Shown piece by piece: positions 55,372 through 64,000 of a DNA stretch of 64,000 nucleotides. A program made the translations under genes and the position numbers. A model generated the notes under the pieces. That model saw nothing but the letters and a program-made list of their open reading frames with translations. It did no database searches and had not been told where the DNA came from. The number at the start of each line of letters is the position of its first letter. The first letter of the stretch is position 1. The stretch lies in assembly GCF_015706575.1 (NCBI RefSeq), contig NW_024037055.1, forward strand, positions 9,648,262-9,712,261. Direction: 5' to 3'. Origin of the DNA: Patiria miniata. Taxonomy: Eukaryota > Echinodermata > Asteroidea > Valvatida > Asterinidae.

Positions 55372-55435
55372 CTTGATGGATGGCCCGCTTCGTTAGCAGG
55401 GGAACCCGGTATCAAACAGACCTATCTCAAAATAC
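55372..55435 (-). other. 5'UTR part of the first coding exon, LLTP gene
   Basis: A minus-strand acceptor (TTTTGTTCAG) precedes position 55435. The 64 bases from there to the ATG contain no other in-frame start. A leader split by an intron of about 4.4 kb is inferred. Confidence 0.5.
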
Positions 55436-56434
55436 CTGAACAAAATAACGATTGTTGCAAATTATTACAGAAATCAGTATGACGGCTACCCTTTAGCTAC
55501 TCAGGATAAGGTTTATTACTTTTATAGGCCTGAGTCGACCATATTAAAATAATGGAAAGCTCGGTAAAATGAAGTTAATTACAAATTTATTAAAGTCTGC
55601 TCTGACGAATAATTTGAAATGTGTGAATAAAAAACCCTGATGTTTTAAGCCACATGTAAAAAAAAATAAAGTGAGGCTAGAAAACATAAATAGTCTGGCA
55701 ACATCCCATTCAACATAAAACACATTCAGGGAACACAACACATTTTAACCAGAAATGGTTTCCTCAATTCAATGTTAGTGAAACCAAAAGTGTACACAAC
55801 ATAGGCATATTTCTTTTTTAACATTGAGAACAAAACTCGGCGTTTGTTAAGTAGGCCTACATCACGTTGTCCTAACCCATTAAAACCTTTCAATTGTTAC
55901 CTTATGCCCACCCCCATTTTTATAACTCAGCTAATATCGATTTTAAGTTCGCTTGTGTTAGTATATTTTAAAAACATCAACATTTTGCTGTCGAATGTAA
56001 TGCTTGTGAGAAAATGATACAACATGTGTGTTAGGCTTTGTAAAACAAAATAATATTGAATCGTTTGGCTCGTCAAGGTGGCACAGAACAGTAAAATTCA
56101 TCACCCTCGTTGATACATGCATGAGCTTGGAGGGCTAGATTTTATCAATAAGTTGTATATTTTGTGTACACGTACTCGTTATTTTCGGTTTGATGACATA
56201 CATTTGTAACCCGTTAAAGTGGCAACATATTTAGCTCAGGGACGATGCATTTTCACATGAATTATAAATAACATTTTAAAATATGGAAACTCAGCCACGT
56301 TCTCGGGTGTCAGCAGTACGCTCCCTCAAATACCTGCTCTCACAGGAACCCAAACTATTACCTGAGGCAATGTCTTACAGATCACACTGAGAACGAAACT
56401 CCATTTATTTGAAAAGTTACAGTTCAAAGTAATC

Positions 56435-57360
56435 ATAATAATAATCGCAGATTCTTATAGAGCGCACATATCCTAAACAAAGCTAGATCAAGGCGCTTGA
56501 CAAAAAAGTACAATCAATTAATTAATTATTGAGCTCTTAATAATTCTGTCTTCAAACGGTTCCGAAATTAATGTTGTCACCGAGTTAAACTAGCGGATTT
56601 TTTAAGGAACTTTTTCCATAGCTGGGGGCCAGAATAACCAAAGGCACCCTGGCCGATTGATTTGTTACAAATGGGTGTGGTGAGTGTTGTTGAGTCTTGT
56701 AGTTTACGGAGTCGGCTGTCGCGGTGATAGAAGGCGAGGAGATTGTTTAGGTAGACAGTTGCTGAGGAGTGAATGCATTTCCAGGCGAAGAGCATGATTT
56801 TGAACTTGATTCTCTCAGAAACTAGAATCCAATGAAGTTCGTGAAGGACAGGGGTGATGTGTTGAAATTTGCAGGTTCCAGTTATTAAGCGGGCTGCATG
56901 GTTTTGGATTCGATGTAGTCTGGCAATCTGATAAGCAGCAGCTCCATGTAGGATAGAATTGCAGTAGTCAATATTGGAGAGGATGAGAGATTGGATAGCA
57001 GTGCTACATGAGGCAGTGGTCAGGTACTTCCGTATGTATTTTATTCGGCGCAGGTGAAAGTTGCATTCTTTTTTTTTTACATACGACTGATACATGATCG
57101 CTCATGGATAGATGACAGTCGAGGATTACACCTAGATTTCTGAACTTGGAGGATGACTGAGCTACAGTTACACCACTGACGATGTTAGTTGAGCCGAATT
57201 TGCGCAATTGGTAAGGGGACGTATTTCGAGAAAACCTGTTTTGTTATCATAAAGTTTCAGCCTGTTTGCGATCATGTGACGAATGACATCGGACGTGAGT
57301 CCTTCAATCAAAGTAATTTGATACCTGATGATGTAATGATGACGGCCCAATTTGTTTCTT
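56435..57360 (-). mobile_element. LINE reverse-transcriptase 3' fragment (CR1/jockey-like), frameshifted
   Basis: The 172-residue frame ending at 56577 contains QSLILSNIDYCNSILHGAAA, RIQNHAARLITG, HITPVLHELHWILVSERIKF, KCIHSSATVYLNNLL, and ends GYSGPQLWKKF, the classic RT C-terminus of jockey/CR1 elements. Upstream frames in other phases add FRNLGVILDCHLSM and ANRLKLYDNKTGFL. It is truncated and shifted. The tail (TTATTATTATGATT) lies near 56435. Confidence 0.85.
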
Positions 57361-57944
57361 AAATATTCGGACCTGGTTTCAGGTTCATGCCACGTTGTAC
57401 ATGTATCACTAACTCATTAACAGTTTGGAAGCAAATTTGTTTTGATTTTTGAGGGCTCTGTTTTCAGTTTGATTACACCTAACTTTGAACTTGTGAACGG
57501 TATAACCGCGGAGAAAAGGTCAGGCGACTTTACGTACAGACAATTTTTTGTATCAAGGTATGGTCTATTAGATTACAAAGTATGAACAAACTCAGTCATT
57601 TTGTTAAAGAGTTATACTTTTATAAATGGTTCATGCTATGAGGTATTCTAAGGAACATATTCTGCACAACTTCCCCCTCCTAAGTGTATGAAAACTATAC
57701 GACATCCCTTTCTGATTAGTTTTATTGAAAAGTGCACTTATTTAAACATTCAAAATGTCCCATGCTTTTCTGGACAACTGAGGCCTCTGTTTTTGTGATG
57801 TTATTTCAGGAAGACATTGTTCAGTTTAGGGGTTGGTGTTGAACCCAAAAGTTTGCTCATTAGCTTTGTACCATTATAATGTATAATCACATGTCAGAAC
57901 AAGGTTCAAAATTGGAATGTGACAGAGAAGCGGAAGATTATTTT

Positions 57945-58120
57945 AAAATATCTTGAAAAAGGATTTAAGTTATCTTGAAATTGATTTCGAGATATGAACT
58001 TCGAGATAACTTGAAATAAATGTAGAGATATCACGATTTGAATGTAGAAGTATCTTCAAATAAATTTAGAGATATTGTGAAAGTATTTAGAGACATCTTG
58101 AAGATAAATTCATCTCAATA
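57945..58120. repeat. GAGATAT/TCTTGAAATAAA minisatellite
   Basis: Imperfect units of about 30 bases (TTTAGAGATATCTTGAAATAAA-like). In LLTP intron 1. Confidence 0.6.
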
Positions 58121-58879
58121 TAATAACTGAAGGGCTTTTAAATTGTCAACATGTTTTAATACTAAGCTATATCTTGAAACAATCAAAAGCTACCTCCTCA
58201 TCACCATGAATATATGTGCGCCATATCATTTTATTAAAGTTGTCAATCTTACTTCAAAGTAAGAAATAACAAAAGGTAAGCGTACAAGTTCTGATGACTG
58301 TGTCTCGCAACTTTCAGTTGACTTCCCTATTATTTACCTCATTATAATGCAGTATTTTAAAAAACAATTCACAGATATTAACCATGCACAAAATGTAACC
58401 AGGCAGGAATGTGGAATGTATGTACAGGCTACGATCAAGAATTACACATTGCAGTTTGCCGGCTCAGAATAGAGAACGACATGGAAGACATTCAAACGTA
58501 TTCTCTCTTTTTTTCTCGAGATAATTGAATTTGAAGAAAAAAATAATCAAAATCAAATCCTGAAATGTAAATCTAAGTTGATTTATTTCAATCTAAGAAG
58601 TCAGTGCTCTCAATTTTACCAGGTATAGCCGAAGACATTGTGTACTTGAAGTCCATTGTGTACTTGAAGAATGCCAATCTGCGTATTTTAAGGCATTTTT
58701 CTCCTATCTTGGATTGAACATTCTGACATTGTTTACAATATAACAATCCAACTGGATCAATATATCTTTTGCTTTTTTACGTTTTTCTATGTATATGCCT
58801 TTTTGCGTCTATGAGTCGTCATTAAATGTAAGAACTAAGTTCCACGACAAATTGACCTATAATTCTTTACAAAAGAAAT

Positions 58880-59460
58880 GACATCCTAATGACGTCACCT
58901 ATTTAGTTGACAATTTTGTGCTCATGATCATGACCTATCAAACATGAGAATTAAAATGTTGGCATGATTTGTTTGCTATGGAAAGAAATTGTAAAAAAAA
59001 AAAACACTTAACAATTCAAAGATCCACATAAAATCATATGATGTGACAACAATTTCGACCGAAGTAAAAAAACATATTCCTGTCAATGTACAAACCAATG
59101 TTCAATCTGATCAGACTTTCAGTTCTCTAGATTTAGTTTTTTTTTTTAAATGCACTTTTAATTTCACGTCTTGTGACCAATGACGTCATCGTGACTTCAC
59201 TTCTCAGTGCACACATATCAAGTTTGGATCGATTTGATCAAAGAAAGTGTTCATTTTGTAATGAATATTTTTTCAAATCAAAAATTCATAAAAACAGCCA
59301 ATGACGTCATCACGACATCATTTCACATTTTTCATAGGAGATCAATTATTTACCTATACACCAAGTTTTATTGAGATTAAACATTTTCCTATATGTTTTT
59401 CCAATTAAAAACAAAATTTAAAAAAACCGCATGTTGATGACGTCACCATGACGTAACATA
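58880..59460. promoter_or_regulatory. Cluster of CRE-like TGACGTCA palindromes in LLTP intron 1
   Basis: ATGACGTCA occurs at about 58890, 59181, 59303 and 59437, each followed by a further TGACG-like half-site (for example CATCGTGAC, CACGACATCA, CCATGACGTAA). CREB/ATF proteins bind TGACGTCA. Spacing of about 120-290 bases in an otherwise A/T-rich stretch could be a regulatory cluster or diverged copies of a repeat. Confidence 0.35.
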
Positions 59461-59823
59461 ATCATTTGTTCTCTTTTCTTGCAAATAGCTATGACCTAAC
59501 TATAATTTATTTTGAGAGAAACAAGAGGGTATCTTAAGCTGTAGAGGTTTGTGAGATGCCGTCAGATGTTGTCCCTTAAGCTTTGAGTACGTTGCTGGAT
59601 TCGATCGATGGGGCGAGGGGAGCGGAATAAGCAGGAGCATTAGCTGAAATTAGTATGTTTCCATTTTTACCAAATATTTTGTACTTTCTTCTCATTATAA
59701 TAACACATCATTGAAAAAAAATATATCAGGACTACAAGTAAAACACATGTAAAACGTAAACAAATATCGGTTCGATTATTGATCCATTAGAATTTTCTAA
59801 CATAAAGTTAAATGGGCACTTAC

Positions 59824-59990
59824 CGTCTGGTTGTAGAATCGTACAAAATATGAATACGTGTACCTTGAAGCTCGCCTCTTGGTAGTTTAAAAGCTTGAAC
59901 ACAGCCAACACGGTTTTGATTAAGTAGCCAGCGTTCGGCGGTTAGCTTTGAAACTGCGCATGCGTGTGTTCATTTCTTAAAAAAATAACT
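59824..59990 (-). other. Probable 5'UTR exon 1 of the LLTP gene (right boundary uncertain)
   Basis: On the minus strand the sequence CCAGACG is followed by GTAAGTG, a near-perfect splice donor, at 59823. No long reading frame is present, so this would be a non-coding first exon joined to the acceptor at 55436. The transcription start is not defined; a weak A/T-rich TATA-like run lies around 59976-59990. The right boundary given is a guess. RNA-seq junction reads would settle it. Confidence 0.4.
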
Positions 59991-60060
59991 CAGCCTTTAC
60001 TCCCAAAGTGTACACGGAGTATTCACGTATTGTGCAGTGAGCGGTTTTAGCCAGCTTTGT
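59990..60060. promoter_or_regulatory. Presumed bidirectional promoter between the two divergent genes
   Basis: The LLTP leader donor (59823, minus) and the plus-gene leader donor (60221) are about 400 bases apart, so both starts must lie between them. The stretch includes GCGCATGCG and an A/T run but no clear TATA box. Exact start sites are unknown. Confidence 0.35.
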
Positions 60061-60220
60061 AGTGCGATTCATACAACCTCTGCCGCAGCAGGAAGTATGA
60101 GTCGTAATCACACGTAGATACTATAGTCTAGTGGGACATCCACAAGTCTTGAAATTGCATCGTCTGCATTGCGAACAGAATCCGAATCCAGAACTAGTAT
60201 CCACATACAACTCCTATCAG
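60050..60220 (+). other. Probable 5'UTR exon of the plus-strand gene (left boundary uncertain)
   Basis: The donor CCTATCAG|GTAATT at 60221 pairs with the acceptor TGTTTTCAG at 60475. No start codon with a long frame is present. The 5' limit is a guess; the gene must start within a few hundred bases of the divergent LLTP gene. Confidence 0.4.
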
Positions 60221-60508
60221 GTAATTTTCTAAGGACGTTGAACAAATTATTTTAATACAGCACGCGTTCTAAACAGAATATGACTTCTCTTGTAAGGACT
60301 ATACACGTGTTCTCGTATGGAGTTTTGACGTTTAATCATTTGTCGAGGAAATAATAGAGTTGATGAGGTCTCTTCAAGGCTGGATTCACAGCTTCAAGAA
60401 GTCATGTGGTATTGCTGTAAACATTATAAAACTGAAGAAATCATTCACGTCCACGATGTGTGTTTTTGTTTTCAGGACGCTTCCTTGACTCGGCAGCAGT
60501 AAGAAACC

Positions 60509-60567
60509 ATGTTTTTCTTCTACTCCTGCGTAATAGTCATCGTGATTGCCAACTTACAATGTACTCA
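60509..60567 (+). CDS. First coding exon of a secreted protein gene: signal peptide
   Basis: The exon runs from acceptor TTTTCAG (60476) to donor ACTCA|GTAAGT. ATG at 60509 follows AAGAAACC (good start context) and encodes MFFFYSCVIVIVIANLQCT, a hydrophobic signal peptide, in 19 codons plus two bases. Too short for ORF searches. The next exon (62273) continues in frame. Confidence 0.65.
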
Positions 60568-62272
60568 GTAAGTATCGTTGTTTCCATCTAAAAAATAAAT
60601 ATGTAAAATTCAGGCAGGCTCTTATTGAGACGTGCATTCGATGTAAAGTTGTTGAAAACACAACTCTGTGGGTGGGGTTTGAAAAGGCCATTATTTGACA
60701 AGATGTACTCTAAAATATCATATCGAGAAAACATTTTAATTTCGCCTGAAGACACTTCAAGACAAGTTCCCCTAAGTTTCCTATTAAATATAACCACCAT
60801 ATTTTAATTAAAAACCAAAATACATAAATTAATGAATTACTTAACAAAAAAATGTTTGTAAGACTTCTTAAAGTTGTTTATGAAAATTGTGTAAATGGAG
60901 GCAAAATATGTGGAGTAATGCTTCAGTCAAGTCATATATAGCGCGTTATATTTAGCACGTTATATTTTATAGGAAATTGGGGGGTTGTTTTTGTTAATTT
61001 TTGGGGACAGACTAGCGAGGTAGCGCAGCGTGATTTCCGTGCGGGACGGCGGTCCAGGCTGCGCTTGTACGCACAATCATTTCATGCAAGACTTTCATGC
61101 AAGACGGCCAGAGCTTATTGTGCACTCGCACTTGTTGTTTTACAAGTAGTGTCATTTTCTACTTATAACGTGGTTCTGTAACGCACAATTAATGTAGTGA
61201 GTGTACGGTAGCTACGATGCAGAGGCAGAATGCATTGGGATCGTAGTGACGTGAACTTTATATGGACGAACTAGAACATTTTTATTCAAACCCGCCGTAC
61301 GGTTTCACTACCCCAATTGACTACAGGAACCGGGAGTGGGGCACGGTTGCATCGTTAGTTACCGATAGCTGCGCACATCATAAGCACAACGCAGGTCAGG
61401 CCATTTTGAACATGTTTTGAATAGAGGCTTTCACATGTTGCTATTTGTGCGCAGGCGTACGATCCATCGCAAATCAACCACTAGTCGACTAATGGTCCTC
61501 ACAAGAATTTTGGTAGTATGTGCTGTCAATCTCTGAACCGCAATTCTTTGTACATACATAAAGAATAAAGACATACAATAATACGGACAAAGAGTGGTCA
61601 AGAAACGATTCATTAGTAGTACCAAGTATAGTACCAAGTACTTTATAATTAAGACGCTATTGAAATACTCATCAATGGGCGCATGGCTGCATAACGGAGT
61701 CCACAACTTGGCACACTTTGTTTTCTTCTTCATATTTTCCATAAAAAAAATGTGTAACTGAGCTTAGACCTTATAGTTCTCGTGTGATTATTTCATAAGG
61801 TGAAAATTGTGGAATTACATCAGGCAATATCTTAAAACTTAGCACGTCGATAAAAAAAAAATCACGTAATTACCCATCATTAAAATCAACAACTTGATCA
61901 TGTTTCTTATTTGGCACACCTTCACAATGGATGCATGCATGCCCTTTCAAACATCGTCTTACGCTAGCTGGGGCACTGTACATAAAACGCATCTTACTTA
62001 GCAAGCTTAAGTGAACTGAATACAAAACCTTTCACGGGGCTTGAAATTTATCTTTAGTTTTAAAGCTTTAGACGATGTGGAAAACCCTCAGGCAATTACA
62101 GTTTGGCGTCGAACACTTTTGGGGGTTAAAAGACCCAAGTATCTTACTAAACCTGAACAATACATACTAAAGATGGAAAGTAAAATTAAATGTCGTATTT
62201 ATGTGTTCGCATAGTAACCAATTAACCAATTTTAAAACCATGTGTTGATTGACTTTACATCTTTTGATTTAG
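60568..62272. other. Intron of the plus-strand secreted-protein gene
   Basis: No coding pattern recognised. It includes a G/C-richer stretch at about 61010-61400 and a minus-strand frame at 61431-61742 with no support. Confidence 0.5.
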
Positions 62273-62359
62273 GGGAACTGTGTGTAGCTACTCAAAACTC
62301 CAAAAACAAAATACAGGCTGTGGATTCTGGGGTTTTTGGGCTAGCTGTACAAAATACAG
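62273..62359 (+). CDS. Second coding exon of the secreted protein gene: Cys/Trp-rich segment
   Basis: Acceptor CTTTTGATTTAG, donor AAATACAG|GTAAGC, phase 2 at both ends. Joined to exon 1 it reads QGTVCSYSKLQKQNTGCGFW then GFWASCTKYR. The C-x-Y ... C-G-F-W-G-F-W-x-x-C-x-x-Y-R pattern recalls the N-terminal module of EMI/EGF-type secreted proteins; this is a resemblance only. Later exons were not found before the right edge. Confidence 0.6.
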
Positions 62360-62821
62360 GTAAGCACGACCTCCCTTAGCTCAACTGTTTAATATACTGT
62401 GCACCTAGTTGGTCCGTAGTATCATGGGGTAGTGCGTTATCCTTGACTCCTAAACAAGCAACAGTTGCGATAGCAGGTCGGAAGTTGCAGGACTACAGTC
62501 TGTATGACTTACAAGGTACTGTAATTATTCCGTTTGAGGGATGTTTCCCTGTAAAGTGCAACTTATCAATTACTTCCACCCGTGACAACTCCCTATTGTC
62601 CTAGCACTGTCCTAGAAGGGGTTTGCCCCGGTGTTTCTGGCCTCCTGTATAAACGCCCACGTGGAGTATTTAGGAGAAAAACCAACCAAGAACCAAGAAC
62701 TTCAGTATTGTGCACCACCAGGAGCGTTGGATTCAATATCTTTCCATTCCATTAAAAATGTATTTAAAAAAAAAAAAAATACGCTCCGTCACATTCCCTC
62801 CACAACATCTTGAAGACTCTA

Positions 62822-62996
62822 TACACTGTTATTTCGGTTGTGTAAAAGTCAAACGGTTGTGTACTATATGAACCTTGCAGCCAGTTGTGTAAACTGTTGT
62901 TTACACAACTTGTGTAAAATATTACACAAGTTGCTCATTTTTTTTTACACAACTGGTTGCGAGGTTCATATAGTACACAACCGAAATAACAGTGTA
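62822..62996. mobile_element. Foldback (hairpin) MITE, about 175 bp
   Basis: TACACTGTTATTTCGGTTGTGTA at the left is the complement of the right end. Arms continue through GTACTATATGAACCT. The left arm has a roughly 19-base duplication (CGGTTGTGTA twice). Nested stems TTGTGTAAAC/GTTTACACAA and ACTTGTGTAA/TTACACAAGT form the loop. Confidence 0.8.
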
Positions 62997-63117
62997 GACA
63001 ATGTTATGGCGTTAAAAAAAAGTAGCAGATCATTCACAAGTTAGTGCCATGCCCCACATGTGGTTAAATGTTATGAACGTCCAATAGTTTCAATCACTCA
63101 CAATTGGCTTGTCCCTT

Positions 63118-63299
63118 TTACCGAAATTCGTAAACTTCCACCAAGACATTCTTCTTTGAGTAGAAGTATTTCTCGCGAGTAGTCACTGTTTTCTCGTAGA
63201 TGTCTGTGTCTTTGAACTGGAATAAGGCACGCTGGCCCTGCAGCAGTGGCGATTTGTCAACTGTACAGTAGAAGACCACCAGCATGTCAGCATGAATGA
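63118..63299 (-). CDS. Unassigned terminal coding exon, minus strand
   Basis: A frame open from a possible acceptor (CATTACTAG, 63300) to a TAA at 63118-63120 reads MLVVFYCTVDKSPLLQGQRA then LFQFKDTDIYEKTVTTREKY and FYSKKNVLVEVYEFR. The composition and patterned residues look like real protein, not repeat. I do not recognise the family. It could be the last exon of a gene to the right, or a gene fragment. No AATAAA was seen downstream. Confidence 0.4.
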
Positions 63300-63652
63300 C
63301 TAGTAATGATACTAGTCAAACTTTTACTTGTCATCATTCTGGCTGGAATTTATTTCATTTCATTTCATCCGGGAATTACTCAGGAAGAAAAGAAATCTTA
63401 GTGAACATGTTTAGTCGTGTCGGTCTTCCTTACCGAGAAATAAACCTCAACCCCCGCGAGCTAGCAGCCCGGATCCCACTAAACCGACGCACACACGTCG
63501 CTTTGCTTCAACATGGCGTCGCAGACAGAATATGAAGACTGATTATAATCGTCGTTTAATTGTATATTTCAATCTCTTCGGGAGTAGTGATAAACATATT
63601 TTCTCCTGTTTTCCAGTAAGATAATACATAACTACGGAAGCGTAGAAGGGCC

Positions 63653-63718
63653 GCTTGGAGTCTGGGTGCTGATATTTAGCCAAAGGCGAGGGTAGTTATC
63701 AGTATCCAGACTCCAAGC
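63653..63718. repeat. Hairpin of about 66 bp
   Basis: TTGGAGTCTGGGTGCTGAT pairs with ATCAGTATCCAGACTCCAA. Small foldback. Confidence 0.6.
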
Positions 63719-63784
63719 AGTCTTAAACAGAGTGATTAATACCGACCAAGCACATATTTATTCCCATTCGTAAATACCTTTTCG

Positions 63785-64000
63785 GCAGTGGCGTAGCCAG
63801 GAATTTTTCAGTGGGGGGTGCTGGGGGGGGGGGGGGCTGGAACATTTCATGGGGGGGGGGGCGTCATGTAGTGGCGTCAATCGCTTCTCCAAAGTGGGGG
63901 GGACATACCTTGATTAGAACTGATGCGAGCGCGAAGCGCGAAGCCCTTACGGAGTGGGGGTTCGTGGCCCGCTTGAGGGCCCCGAAAAAAATGGATTCCA
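63785..64000. mobile_element. CAGTGGCGTAGCC element, partial at window edge
   Basis: Begins CAGTGGCGTAGCCAGG. The interior matches the 34722-35648 element in reverse orientation, including GCGAGCGCGAAGCGCGAAGC and the GGGCCCCGAAAAAA block. Cut by the window end. Confidence 0.7.

Larger units (their letters stand above)
48833..55075. repeat. Tandem duplication array of about 3.0- and 2.65-kb units in an LLTP intron
   Basis: Blocks repeat in order: X (48833-49330), Y (49331-49740), MITE (49957-50613), Z (50640-51840); X' (51842), Y' (52620), partial MITE (to 53255), Z' (53281-54490); X'' (54491-55075). Z and Z' are nearly identical over more than 500 bases, indicating a recent event. The second unit lost about 640 bases of the MITE region. 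Confidence 0.85.

Overview
The window is eukaryotic nuclear DNA: AT-rich, intron-rich, full of short inverted-repeat transposons, microsatellites and LINE remnants, with small exons bounded by GT-AG splice sites. The repeat style and the gene content suggest a marine invertebrate, possibly an invertebrate deuterostome (echinoderm, hemichordate or cephalochordate). The species cannot be fixed from sequence alone.

Almost the whole window is one minus-strand gene for a very large secreted lipoprotein of the large lipid transfer protein (LLTP) family (vitellogenin, apolipophorin, apoB, MTP). Transcription probably starts near 59.9-60.1 kb, coding starts at 55371, and the gene runs off the left edge. 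I traced 65 coding exons whose reading phases agree at every junction except two flagged ones; they encode about 3,490 residues.

Reading in the gene's direction: 55.4-38.0 kb encodes the signal peptide and the lipoprotein N-terminal lipid-transfer module, ending at an Arg-rich furin-like site. 37.6-31.0 kb encodes amphipathic beta and helical segments. 30.8-29.5 kb encodes a domain resembling LECT2 and M23 metallopeptidases, apparently inactive. 28.7-27.5 kb encodes a Pro/Ser/Thr-rich spacer, a helical segment and a SAP-like helix-extension-helix motif. From 26.6 kb to the left edge lie at least 12 tandem copies of a cysteine-rich two-part module of about 190-250 residues. I do not recognise this module; it is the most novel feature here.

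A second gene starts head-to-head with the first on the plus strand. It has a 5'UTR exon ending at 60220, a signal-peptide exon (60509-60567) and a Cys/Trp-rich exon (62273-62359), and it continues beyond the traced part. An unassigned terminal-type exon lies on the minus strand at 63118-63299.

Introns carry two hAT-like elements with 8-bp target duplications (16402-17787, 13192-13705), several other inverted-repeat elements, two LINE 3' fragments, a tandem array of about 3-kb units (48.8-55.1 kb), poly-C-bearing dispersed repeats and minisatellites. No tRNA, rRNA or CRISPR was seen.
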